Position numbers and translations under genes: made by a program
Notes under the pieces: generated by a model
Told to the model about the DNA's origin: nothing
The model's input: only the letters and a program-made list of their open reading frames with translations
The model's database searches: none
Shown here: piece after piece, positions 1-7,613 of the stretch
Position numbering within the stretch: position 1 is the stretch's first letter
Layout of the letters: every line of letters begins with the position of its first letter
NCBI GenBank assembly: GCA_024640665.1
Contig: JAHEEO010000014.1
Span: 1 to 13,021, forward strand
Source of the DNA: Rhodospirillales bacterium
GTDB lineage: Bacteria > Pseudomonadota > Gammaproteobacteria > Steroidobacterales > Rariloculaceae
Length of the DNA: 13,021 nt
Reading direction: 5' to 3'

Positions 1-1
1 C

Positions 2-2554
2 CGGTCCGATCAAGCCATGAATCAAGAAGATCGTGACGCGGCTTTGCTGTATGCGACCAGAGCCCTGACAGGCGACGAAAGTGACGCGCTGAGCGTGATC
101 GCCGATCTAACCGGCGACGACTACAGTCGGTTGGAAGCCACCGTGCATCTAGCCGAGCCACCGGCGGCGTGGATATCAAACCCGGACAACACGGCTATAT
201 CGGTAATTGGAGCTGCCAGCACAGCGCGGTCAATCATGTGGGGCGAGAGTGCCGGGCCGCTCGCGAGTAATTCCGGAACGCAACTTACCGCGTTGCAGTA
301 TGTGCCATTCATTCGCGAGCTTAGTGTCGACAGCGAGGGTTCGGCGGGTCGCTTTGAATTGACGCTCGTCGTCGATCACCGCTCAGCCACGGATTTGACT
401 GTCACCTTGGCTGCACCGAGCGGTGCTGCGGTTACGGTGCCGCTGAACGAAGAGTTCCGCAACGCTGATGGGTTTGTATTGAATGCAAACGCGCTTGATT
501 TGCTTGCCGACGAGCGCAGGCAAGGCGTTTGGCGGCTGACGATTGTCGATGCGCAGGCAGACAATGCCGGCGCTTTGCATCGATGGTCGCTTGAATTTGG
601 CGATTCCGTGGAGACGTGGTTGGGTGCGCCTATCAGCGGCGTTGCTATCCCCGATCCTGTGCGTACAGACGAGGTGACCATCGATGTGGGTCGCGATGGT
701 CGTTTAGCCGTTGCGCGGCCGGCGCTGGCCGATGTGTCGGGGTCTCTGGCCATCTGGGATCTGCAAACAGGCCAATTGCAGCACGATTTGCGGCTAGATC
801 TGCATCCTGAGCATGTTGTATTCAGTGCGACTGGTGAGGATCTGCTGGTCGTAGCGGGTAACGAACTCGTGATCTGGAAAACAGCAACGGGGCTGCCGAC
901 AACACGCATTCAAACGCAAACCCAGTTTCTCTTGCCGCCCGCGGTCAGCTTGGAAGGCGCGTATGTTGCTATTGCCGAGCGTGTCGATGCAGCTGCATCG
1001 TTATTCAGCTTGATTAGAATCGCCGACGGTGCGCTTGTGGCGAGCGTCGATGGCGTCGATCAGGTCACTGCCTGGGTGTTAGGTCCAGAAGCGCGTTATC
1101 TCGCTTTGCTCAACCCGAGTCGCGAAATCGATATCGTAGATCCGCGCCGTGGTGCGATCATTGCGGAGTTTGAGCTTGATCGCCCGCCAGCTCGCATTGT
1201 GCCGGTCGCTGGCGATGATGCGCTCGTCAGCGTTGATGTTAGCGGTGACGTACGGGTTTGGCGCTTCGCAGCTACGCCGGATGGACTGGAACTGCAAGAC
1301 AACTGGTTTATGGGTAACACGGCCAACCCCGCGAGTCTCCGGGTTGCTGCGGCTGCGCCGACGGTGGCGTTTGTTGCACGCGCGGACGGGGTCGTGGTTC
1401 ACGATCTCACCCGGCAACGTGAGTCTCTGATTTTTCGCGTCGGTGAGACTGGTGCAAGTATCAGTCTGCAGCTGAGTGATAACGGTGAAGCCTTGTTGAC
1501 GGGTTCCGGAGCCACGGTTCGCTATTGGAGCCTGACTGCGCGCAGACTCGTCAGTTCGCCATCATTAGACTTGTCTGCGATGTCGATCGGCGCTCAGGGC
1601 CGTTTCGCCGCGCTCGGATTTAGAGACGGATTCATCCGCGCCGAAAGCCTGACATTACTGGACGCGGAAGCGGAGCGCGCTGCCGCGGAGGGCATCGATT
1701 TCATCGGTCACAGGGGCGCGGTGACTGCAGTGGCACTCAATATCGAACAGAATCTCATCGCAAGCGGCGGCAGCGACGGTAATGCGCGTTTATGGAACCT
1801 GGCGACTTTGAGTCCAGCCGATGTCGTATTGCGCCACGCCGAAGGTCCTATCGACGCGGTCGCACTGAGTCTGGATGGCCGTTGGCTGCTGACGGCGGCC
1901 GCAAGCGAGGCTTCACTGTGGCAGATACCCGAGGGCGAGCGCGTCGTCGCTTATTCGGTTAACGAACGGGCGACCAGCGTTGGTTTCGCGCGTGACTCAG
2001 CGACATTCGCAGTGGGTGATGTGGCCGGCAATATTTTCGTGGCCAAGATTGGCGCGGCCGAGCCCGAGCTTACCGCGCGCGCAGATAGCGCAATCACGTC
2101 ATTGGTATTCGAGCCATCCGGACATTATGTCGCATCCGGTGATGCGCTCGGTCACTTGCGCTTCTGGCCGCTGACTGCGCAATACGAGGTGCCAGCTCCG
2201 TTAACGTTCCGCCAAGGCGTGCGCTGGATATCGTTCGATTCGTCCGGGCGTCGACTTTATGTTCAAACGGAGCAATGGCTGCATAACATTCGCTTGGACG
2301 AAAACATTGCGATTGAGCAATCGCGTTTATTACCGGCGGGTCTTGCTGCAGGCGCTGCAGCTACTGGCGAAGCGAGCTGGAGGCTGATCGGCGGGCTCGA
2401 TGTCGGCAGAGTTGCCGTTGCCGATGTGCGCTTCGAACCGGGTGCGGCACCACCAGCAGATGTAGTTTCTGCCGGACGCTTCAAGCGTGACTGGGGCACC
2501 GTTCTCGGTTTAATTCTCGATGCTGACGGGAATGCTATTCCCGTGATCCGCTAG
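2..2554 (+). CDS. P-domain and WD40-repeat propeller protein, probably 5'-partial
   Basis: Residues are numbered from the first in-frame ATG at position 17, giving 845 aa, but the frame is open to the left edge and that ATG has no Shine-Dalgarno and no signal peptide after it, so the protein probably starts upstream. Residues ~95-195 look like a proprotein-convertase P-domain: a beta-rich stretch with LTVTLAAPSG, then GVWRLTIVDAQADNAGALHRWSLEFG. Such domains usually sit behind subtilisin-like proteases in exported proteins. Residues ~205-780 form a long run of WD40-like blades. The clearest is 561-594, with GH at 564-565, ASGGSDG and a closing RLWN; others contain AIWDL, RVWRF and RFWPL. No catalytic Asp/His/Ser protease motif is visible. 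The propeller is probably a protein-binding scaffold. A kinase, protease or STAND module could lie upstream of the window. Domain calls are fairly safe; function is unknown. Confidence 0.8.
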   Translation, partial: RSDQAMNQEDRDAALLYATRALTGDESDALSVIADLTGDDYSRLEATVHLAEPPAAWISNPDNTAISVIGAASTARSIMWGESAGPLASNSGTQLTALQYVPFIRELSVDSEGSAGRFELTLVVDHRSATDLTVTLAAPSGAAVTVPLNEEFRNADGFVLNANALDLLADERRQGVWRLTIVDAQADNAGALHRWSLEFGDSVETWLGAPISGVAIPDPVRTDEVTIDVGRDGRLAVARPALADVSGSLAIWDLQTGQLQHDLRLDLHPEHVVFSATGEDLLVVAGNELVIWKTATGLPTTRIQTQTQFLLPPAVSLEGAYVAIAERVDAAASLFSLIRIADGALVASVDGVDQVTAWVLGPEARYLALLNPSREIDIVDPRRGAIIAEFELDRPPARIVPVAGDDALVSVDVSGDVRVWRFAATPDGLELQDNWFMGNTANPASLRVAAAAPTVAFVARADGVVVHDLTRQRESLIFRVGETGASISLQLSDNGEALLTGSGATVRYWSLTARRLVSSPSLDLSAMSIGAQGRFAALGFRDGFIRAESLTLLDAEAERAAAEGIDFIGHRGAVTAVALNIEQNLIASGGSDGNARLWNLATLSPADVVLRHAEGPIDAVALSLDGRWLLTAAASEASLWQIPEGERVVAYSVNERATSVGFARDSATFAVGDVAGNIFVAKIGAAEPELTARADSAITSLVFEPSGHYVASGDALGHLRFWPLTAQYEVPAPLTFRQGVRWISFDSSGRRLYVQTEQWLHNIRLDENIAIEQSRLLPAGLAAGAAATGEASWRLIGGLDVGRVAVADVRFEPGAAPPADVVSAGRFKRDWGTVLGLILDADGNAIPVIR

Positions 2555-2586
2555 GCACAAAACTCTACGTATTCTGTGAACCAAGG

Positions 2587-2604
2587 ACGCGGCAAATGCC
2601 GCGT
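2587..2604 (+). other. GC-rich hairpin downstream of the propeller gene
   Basis: The arms ACGCGGC (2587-2593) and GCCGCGT (2598-2604) are a perfect 7-bp inverted repeat around the loop AAAT, 32 nt after the stop codon of the propeller gene. No U-rich run follows, so it is not a classical intrinsic terminator. It could be a transcript-end or RNA-stability hairpin, or it could attenuate read-through into the lipoprotein gene 57 nt further on. Confidence 0.4.
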
Positions 2605-2660
2605 TAACCGGTATCTTGAGCGTTCGGCCTCAGGGTCTTAGCTGAGCATGAGAGCTATTG

Positions 2661-3233
2661 ATGGCACTTATTTCCAAAACGACATGGGTGAAATACCAAG
2701 CCGCCATTGGCGGCGGCATGGTGTTGTTGTTATTGGCAGCTTGCGAGGAACCTAATCCGACGAGTTATGCGGAATTCATGGAAGATAGTATTGCCAGGGA
2801 CGGCACTCTCATACGATGTAACTTGGACCGCGAAAATACTACTAACGATATCGAATGCGCCAATGCTCGACGCGCAGCCGCAACGATTGCTTTGCGCGAA
2901 GAGCGGGAACGTCGCGAAATGTTTGAGCAGGAATCCGAGCGAAAACTGGCGGTTCTTCGCGCCGAAGTAGAACGCGAGCGTGCCGCTGCCCGTGAAGCGC
3001 AAGCCCTTGCTGCAGCCGCGGCTAAAGCGGCTTACGACGCTCAGTGGGAAGGGCAATCGGATCAGCCTATCGGTGTTGACGGCTTGCCGATCAGCGCAGA
3101 CATCGTGCCAAGCGATGCTGCTGCGGCGCTGAATAATATCGAGGCTGTTCCAGCAAGCACAGACCAAGCCGTTGGATTGCCAGCTGCCGACAACGGGGTG
3201 CCGCAGTCAGTATCGCCCCCGGTGGTTCAATGA
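2661..3233 (+). CDS. EexN-like lipoprotein with coiled coil
   Basis: A 190-aa predicted lipoprotein. ATG 2661 is preferred to the adjoining TTG at 2658; a weak GAG lies 6 nt upstream. An in-frame GTG at 2688 would give a shorter, tidier signal peptide and cannot be excluded. The hydrophobic segment GMVLLLLAAC ends in a lipobox with C28 as the lipidated residue. The +2 residue is Glu, not the Asp that favours inner-membrane retention, so the outer membrane is likely. The next ~45 residues (TSYAEFMED, then a Cys, then TNDIECANARRAA) match the short EexN pattern of a PTxxxY start and two spaced Cys, the second in C-x-NA-x-R. Residues ~70-125 are a charged Ala/Glu/Arg coiled coil, and the tail is Ala/Pro-rich. 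Plasmid EexN proteins act in conjugal entry exclusion; no conjugation gene is visible here, so only the family resemblance is claimed. Confidence 0.7.
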   Translation: MALISKTTWVKYQAAIGGGMVLLLLAACEEPNPTSYAEFMEDSIARDGTLIRCNLDRENTTNDIECANARRAAATIALREERERREMFEQESERKLAVLRAEVERERAAAREAQALAAAAAKAAYDAQWEGQSDQPIGVDGLPISADIVPSDAAAALNNIEAVPASTDQAVGLPAADNGVPQSVSPPVVQ

Positions 3234-3263
3234 GCCTCAACGCCTGAATATCTGCTGCTCAGC

Positions 3264-3277
3264 GCACGCTTGCGTGC
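3264..3277. other. Small hairpin between convergent genes
   Basis: GCACGC (3264-3269) and GCGTGC (3272-3277) form a perfect inverted repeat with a 2-nt centre, or a 5-bp stem with a CTTG tetraloop. It lies in the 45-nt gap between two convergent genes, directly after the SYLF gene stop. It could help end transcription in both directions, but neither side has a proper T-tract. Confidence 0.3.
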
Positions 3278-3278
3278 A

Positions 3279-4004
3279 TTAGTTACCGTCTTCCAATGGG
3301 AAGGTCCGCGCCGGCGAATCCAAATCAGAGTCCTGCGGTTGTCGTATCGAGTCATTCAGCGGTTCGAGGCTCAATAAGAAGCGGCGCGCACTGCTAGGTG
3401 ACGTAGTAGATTGTTCGGCCAAGGCCGCGGCGCTGCCAGCGGAATAGAGTTGATCATTCGCCTTTCGATCTATGCCGAGCCGCGTGCCTTCGAACGAGGC
3501 TCCGGCGAAGAGACCCTGGCTCTTGATATAGATATAGACTTCCGATTTGAAAAGGACCACTGCAGTTGTGCGTCGGCCGACCGGGCCTGCAATCGCTGTT
3601 GCGTCTCCGCCCAGCGTAAAGCGGCCATTGGCAATGTTTTCTACGGACGCTTCGTTCGCAAAGATCAGAATGATATCGGCCGTCTCTGCGCCGATCTGCC
3701 AGCCGATGCTGCCACCGGTAAGTTGAATGAACGCGGGATTGCTCCAGGCGCCATCGGGCGTTTTGACGACCATGACGCCCTTACCGCGGCGTCCACCGAT
3801 GAAAAACCCTGCCCGAACCACGTTAGGGAGTACGGCAATTCCGTAGGCTCGTTCAATCACATCGGCAGGCAGAGATTCATCGGCAAGGAATTTCGCAACA
3901 GTTGTGCCGGCTTCAGCCAAGCGCTGATCCAGATGCGGTTGGGCAAACGCAAGCGTTGTCCAAAACGATAGAGCGATGAGCGTCAGTTTCTTCATGAGTG
4001 CCAT
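3279..4004 (-). CDS. SYLF (YSC84/Ysc84-like) lipid-binding domain protein, exported
   Basis: A 241-aa protein with a signal peptide: a KK n-region, the core LTLIALSFWTTLAFA and likely cleavage after residue 21. Residues ~25-190 are a SYLF/YSC84 domain, recognised by AYGIAVLPNVVRAGFFIGGRRGKGVMVV, the GSIGWQIGAETADIILIF block, FTLGGDATAIAGPVGR and the closing YIYIKSQGLFAGASFEG. Related domains bind phosphoinositides in eukaryotes; bacterial members are periplasmic or envelope proteins of poorly known role. The tail from ~195 is Ser/Pro-rich and low in complexity. The start at 4004 lies 1 nt after the stop of the M48 protease gene, so translation is probably coupled. An in-frame ATG at 3995 (MKK...) would also give a good signal peptide. 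It is the last gene of the lemA-M48-SYLF cluster, which suggests an envelope role. Confidence 0.85.
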   Translation of the reverse strand: MALMKKLTLIALSFWTTLAFAQPHLDQRLAEAGTTVAKFLADESLPADVIERAYGIAVLPNVVRAGFFIGGRRGKGVMVVKTPDGAWSNPAFIQLTGGSIGWQIGAETADIILIFANEASVENIANGRFTLGGDATAIAGPVGRRTTAVVLFKSEVYIYIKSQGLFAGASFEGTRLGIDRKANDQLYSAGSAAALAEQSTTSPSSARRFLLSLEPLNDSIRQPQDSDLDSPARTFPLEDGN

Positions 4005-4005
4005 T

Positions 4006-5946
4006 CTAAGCGTGTGCGCCGATTTTTCCGACCGATAACGGTGGCGTCGGGATATTCAAGGTTGCGGCAATGGCTCGAAATAGCTCGAGCTCTTCGGCGC
4101 GAATCTCGCTGTCGTAGCTAATGGCAGTGAAGACAGCGCGCAACAGCGCTCGCTTGATTCGCTGCGGTTGGTGCCGAATCGACTCGACGGCACTTTCCAG
4201 CGTGATCAAGTAGTCACCATTACTCGGTTCGACCGTGGCAAATTGCTGGTTGATTCCGCGTATGGCCAATGCCTGCATTCCGCTCTTATAAGCGGCAATT
4301 GCAGCTTGCGTGTCACTGTGCCCAAAGCTCGCAACCGCCCGGATCAAATGGTTGCAGGCATCGCGCGGTGGGAGTTTTGAGACTCGAACCTTCCGTTCCA
4401 GCCGCGAGCTGGCTCGATCTCCGAGATAAGCACTTAGTACGTGGGGCAGTACGAAGTTGAATAGTTCGTAGCTTTCACGCGTTTGTCCAAGTTCATCCAG
4501 CAGGTCGAGCAGGAAGTTAATTTGTTCGTCTGGGCGTTGCTTGAGCGCTGGCATGCTCAGTTCAAGAAGCGGTAGTCGAGATTGCACATCGAGTTCGGAA
4601 ATCTCGGCATGCATTCGCGTACAAATGAGTGACCGCTGTCTGCCGAGGCGTTGCTCGATAAACATCAATTGGCGCATTGCGGTATCAGGGTTCGGCGAGC
4701 ACGCTAACGCAAGGACCAAGAGAATACTCAATTCATGAGAATGTGCCGCATCATACAAGTCCGCGGGCAACGCAGCACGCAGAGTATTGCCAATATCGCC
4801 AGATTCGATTTGTCCAACTTTTTCGAGCACGGATTCAGGTTCAATACTCGATGTTGTGGTGCTGGAGAATTGTCGGACGCCCGCATTGTTATCGTCATGC
4901 ATGCGTGGAGGTAACGGTAACGGGCCGGCGGACATTTCAAAGTCGTTCGGATCAAAGCTGGGGTCTAAAGCAAGTATGCGCTCGGTGATTGGCGGGTGGG
5001 TTGCAAACCAGCCTCTGAAAGCTTTCGATCCTGAGCCGAACAGCATGTGGGCAACTTCTTCGCTATCGGTTGCCGAGAGGTTGGCGGTATAACCGCCGAT
5101 CTTCTTCAGGGCGCCTGCTAGCGCATCGGGCTCACGGGTGAACTGTACGGCGGATGCATCTGCTAACACTTCGCGCTGCCGTGACACAGCGGCTTTTATC
5201 AGTCTGCTGAAAAATATTCCGATAGAGCCGATAACGGCCAGGGCCAAGCCCAGCGCGATGGCAGCAGAGCCGCTGTTGTTACGAGATCGGCGAGTCAGTC
5301 TTGCCGAACGAAGCATCCATCTGCCGGCGAGCGCCAGCACTAGAATGCCGAAGCTAAATCCCATGAGTCTTTGATTGAGCCGCATGTCGCCATTGAGAAT
5401 GTGACTGAACTCATGCGCGATGACACCTTGTAGTTCGGCTCTGTTTAGACGTTCAAGCGCGCCCCGTGTTACCGCGACGGCGGCATCTGCCTGGCTTAAA
5501 CCAGCGGCGAAGGCGTTGATACCCGATTCTGCTTCTAGCACAAAGATATCCGGAACCGGAATGCCCGAAGCGATCGACATTTCTTCAACGATGTTGATTA
5601 GGCGTCGATGCAGCGGATCTGTTGCTTCTGGCTGAATCTCTGTGCCGCCCAGCATGCGTGCCACTCGTGACCCGCCTTTGGACAGCGTTGCGGATCGATA
5701 CATGCTGGCAGCGAGCATAATCAGCATCACAGCAACCATAGTGGCAAAAAACGGACCGAGGCCGCCGCTTTGCCCTGTACCGATAGTTGTGCTCAAAAAG
5801 GCTTCGTCTAACGGTGGCAAAAATTCGAATACGAAACCGACGGCAACTGCCGTGAACAAGGCTATGCACAGGAACGCCAGAGAAAACAGCACCACGAGGT
5901 ACTTCGTCGTGCGCCGGGACCGTTCCTGGCGAGCGAAAAAATCCAC
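4006..5946 (-). CDS. M48-family membrane metalloprotease (HtpX-like) with long C-terminal extension
   Basis: A 646-aa zinc metalloprotease starting at GTG 5946. The opening DFFARQERSRRTTKYLVVLF is typical of M48 proteins paired with LemA and supports this start. Membrane segments lie at ~16-40, ~65-82, ~197-213 and ~228-250. The zinc site is HEFSH (H178, E179, H182), followed by NGDMRLN, with E259 in SRQREVLADASAVQFTR as the likely third ligand; THPPITERI near 317 is also HtpX-like. HtpX is about 290 aa. Here a further ~300 residues follow, rich in helix and ending in AISYDSEIRAEELELFRAIAATLNIPTPPL, a TerB-like pattern. The protein should cleave damaged or specific membrane proteins at the inner membrane. 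lemA lies 15 nt upstream and the SYLF gene 1 nt downstream. The family call is firm; the substrate is unknown. Confidence 0.92.
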   Translation of the reverse strand: MDFFARQERSRRTTKYLVVLFSLAFLCIALFTAVAVGFVFEFLPPLDEAFLSTTIGTGQSGGLGPFFATMVAVMLIMLAASMYRSATLSKGGSRVARMLGGTEIQPEATDPLHRRLINIVEEMSIASGIPVPDIFVLEAESGINAFAAGLSQADAAVAVTRGALERLNRAELQGVIAHEFSHILNGDMRLNQRLMGFSFGILVLALAGRWMLRSARLTRRSRNNSGSAAIALGLALAVIGSIGIFFSRLIKAAVSRQREVLADASAVQFTREPDALAGALKKIGGYTANLSATDSEEVAHMLFGSGSKAFRGWFATHPPITERILALDPSFDPNDFEMSAGPLPLPPRMHDDNNAGVRQFSSTTTSSIEPESVLEKVGQIESGDIGNTLRAALPADLYDAAHSHELSILLVLALACSPNPDTAMRQLMFIEQRLGRQRSLICTRMHAEISELDVQSRLPLLELSMPALKQRPDEQINFLLDLLDELGQTRESYELFNFVLPHVLSAYLGDRASSRLERKVRVSKLPPRDACNHLIRAVASFGHSDTQAAIAAYKSGMQALAIRGINQQFATVEPSNGDYLITLESAVESIRHQPQRIKRALLRAVFTAISYDSEIRAEELELFRAIAATLNIPTPPLSVGKIGAHA

Positions 5947-5961
5947 GTCGTTGCCGGCTAC

Positions 5962-6552
5962 CTATGCGCTAAAGGAAACTTCCGGTACGTTGCGCTTCAC
6001 TTCATCGCCGATATCAAGAAACTCTGCTAGAACAAAGCCAAAGTTGTTTGCGATTAGGTTACTCGGAAAGTTCTCGCACGCATTGTTGTATCCCATAACG
6101 GCATCATTAAATGCTTGTCGAGCGAATGCGACTTTGTTTTCTGTAGATGAGAGCTCTTCCTGGAACTGAATCATGTTCTCGTTAGCCTTCAAATCCGGAT
6201 AACTCTCTGCAAGTGCAAATAGCCGTCCGAGAGTGCCGCCGAGCGTTGCTTCCGCGGCGGCGAGATTCTTTATGGCGTCCGGGTCTGATGGATTTGCAGC
6301 GGCATCTTTTAGGCCCGACACGGCGGCATTGCGTGCATTAATGACGGCCTCTAACGTAGATTTCTCATGGCTCATATAGCCTTTGACCGCTTCTATAAGG
6401 TTGGGAATGAGGTCGTAGCGCCTAGTAAGCTGTACATCGATTTGTGAGAAAGCGTTACCTACTCGGTTGCGCAGATTCACCAGGTTGTTGTACATCATGA
6501 CTGCCCAGCCGATGATGACGGCAATGATTCCCAATACGACGAGCATAGTCAT
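5962..6552 (-). CDS. lemA: LemA family membrane protein
   Basis: A 196-aa LemA protein. One N-terminal membrane segment (MLVVLGIIAVIIGWAVMMY, residues 3-21) is followed by the LemA signature YNNLVNLRNRVGNAFSQIDVQL, then RRYDLIPNLIEAVKGYMSHEKSTLEAVINAR. The rest is a helical bundle exposed outside the membrane, including LFALAESYPDLKANENMIQFQEELSSTENKVAFARQAFNDAVMGYN. The ATG at 6552 is chosen over one at 6588 because AAGGAG sits 7 nt before it and the membrane segment follows at once. LemA proteins recur next to M48 proteases, as here, and are thought to assist or regulate membrane proteolysis, though the mechanism is not established. The start codon overlaps that of apbE on the other strand, so its promoter must lie inside the apbE coding region. 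Confidence 0.93.
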   Translation of the reverse strand: MTMLVVLGIIAVIIGWAVMMYNNLVNLRNRVGNAFSQIDVQLTRRYDLIPNLIEAVKGYMSHEKSTLEAVINARNAAVSGLKDAAANPSDPDAIKNLAAAEATLGGTLGRLFALAESYPDLKANENMIQFQEELSSTENKVAFARQAFNDAVMGYNNACENFPSNLIANNFGFVLAEFLDIGDEVKRNVPEVSFSA

Positions 6553-7591
6553 GAAATTTCTCCTTCGGCGAACAGTAGCCGTCAGCATACGCTGCCGATG
6601 TAGATTTCGGCAATCGCGATTCGAAGTTTTGGCGTGCGTGCTACTGTCGACGGGCGCGTTTTCGCAGAGCTTGCAGGCACAGTGGCATGGTCAGAGAATC
6701 GATCTGATGGGCACTAGTGTATCGGTCGAATTGTGGCATGAAGATGCCGCAATGGGCGCTGCACTGGTGACGGCCGTATTGGATGAATACCGTCGCATCG
6801 ATGCGCTCATGAGCACTTATAAAGACGCTAGCGAAATATCAAAAGTAAACGCCTGGGGTTCTGCCATGCCGGTGAAGATCGGGCCGGAACTCTTCAATCT
6901 CGTGGAGCGGGCTCTGACATTGTCGCAACGCAGTGGGGGCTCGTTTGATATTAGTTATGAAAGCGTTGGCTATATGTACGATTTTCGCGAGCGGCACCGA
7001 CCGACATCCGATCAAATCAAGCAGCGGCTCGATGCGGTCGACTACAGGGCCATTCGCTTAGACGCGACTGCTTCGACCATTGCTTTTGACCTGCCGGATA
7101 TGCGAATCAATCTTGGCGGGATTGCGAAAGGCTACGCCATTGAGAGAGCAGCGTCGATTTTGCGCGACGCAGGCATCGAGTATGCGTTGCTCAATGCTGG
7201 CGGCGACACACGAGTCATTGGTGACCGACGCGGACAACCTTGGATGGTCGGCATTCGTCATCCACGTGCCGCCGACGATATCGTCACCCGCATTCCCCTG
7301 GTCGATGAAGCGATCTCGACATCAGGTGATTATGAGCGGTTCTTCGATGAAGATGGCGCTCGCTATCATCATATTATTAATCCGAGTACGGGGCAGCCAA
7401 CTGCAGAGTTGATGAGCGTCACGGTCATTGGGCCCGATGCCGTCTTGACCGACGGGCTGTCCACGACGCTGTTTGTGCTTGGTATGGAGATGGGGCTGAA
7501 GTTGATCGAGTCGTTCGACGGCTATGAAGCCATTATCGTGAATCGTTCCGGAGCGCTGTCGTTTTCGAGCGGTCTTGCCGAGCCGCAGTAA
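6551..7591 (+). CDS. apbE: ApbE-family FAD:protein FMN transferase
   Basis: A 346-aa protein read from ATG 6551. A basic n-region and the hydrophobic stretch EVLACVLLSTGAFSQSLQA look like an export signal with cleavage near residue 43. Upstream in-frame ATGs would run further into lemA, so 6551 is preferred although its Shine-Dalgarno is weak. ApbE motifs appear in order: MGTSVSVEL (53-61), INLGGIAKGYAIE (186-198), LLNAGGDTRVIG (213-224), STSGDYERFF (256-265), HHIINPSTGQP (273-283) and LTDGLSTTLFVLGM (299-312), where D301 and T305 fit the metal-binding Asp and Thr. ApbE uses Mg2+ and FAD to attach FMN covalently to Thr/Ser of exported redox proteins such as Nqr or Rnf subunits and FMN-binding domains. 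No target gene is in view. The usual FDPT motif reads FDIS (132-135), suggesting a subfamily. The gene is divergent from lemA. Confidence 0.93.
   Translation: MKFLLRRTVAVSIRCRCRFRQSRFEVLACVLLSTGAFSQSLQAQWHGQRIDLMGTSVSVELWHEDAAMGAALVTAVLDEYRRIDALMSTYKDASEISKVNAWGSAMPVKIGPELFNLVERALTLSQRSGGSFDISYESVGYMYDFRERHRPTSDQIKQRLDAVDYRAIRLDATASTIAFDLPDMRINLGGIAKGYAIERAASILRDAGIEYALLNAGGDTRVIGDRRGQPWMVGIRHPRAADDIVTRIPLVDEAISTSGDYERFFDEDGARYHHIINPSTGQPTAELMSVTVIGPDAVLTDGLSTTLFVLGMEMGLKLIESFDGYEAIIVNRSGALSFSSGLAEPQ
6560..6565 (-). promoter_or_regulatory. Ribosome binding site of lemA
   Basis: On the minus strand AAGGAG stands 7 nt before the ATG at 6552. It is the strongest Shine-Dalgarno in this part of the window, and it decides the lemA start against the longer reading from 6588. 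It lies within codons 4-5 of apbE on the opposite strand. Confidence 0.8.
6612..6621. promoter_or_regulatory. AATCGCGATT palindrome upstream of lemA
   Basis: A perfect 10-bp palindrome lying in codons 21-24 of apbE and 59 nt upstream of the lemA start on the other strand, in the region where the lemA promoter should lie. The 11-mer CAATCGCGATT (6611-6621) recurs at 10116-10126. It is a candidate operator half of a small set of ATCGCGAT sites; this is inferred from position and recurrence alone. Confidence 0.3.
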
Positions 7592-7613
7592 CGCAGAAGC
7601 GGTGTGCAGAGAT

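Noticed and set aside
376..909. A 177-codon open frame on the minus strand within the propeller gene
   Set aside because: Ser/Arg/Pro-rich translation typical of an antisense shadow of a GC-rich gene; no ribosome binding site or family resemblance.
2309..2324. Inverted repeat GCGATTG-AG-CAATCGC inside the propeller gene
   Set aside because: It is fully coding, far from any gene start, and lacks the ATCGCGAT core; not enough to call an operator.
3411..3971. A 186-codon open frame on the plus strand opposite the SYLF gene
   Set aside because: It lies wholly antisense to a gene with clear domain motifs; its translation has no recognisable motif, signal or plausible composition.
5642..6169. A 175-codon open frame on the plus strand spanning the M48/lemA junction
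   Set aside because: It is antisense to two well-supported genes and carries no recognisable domain.
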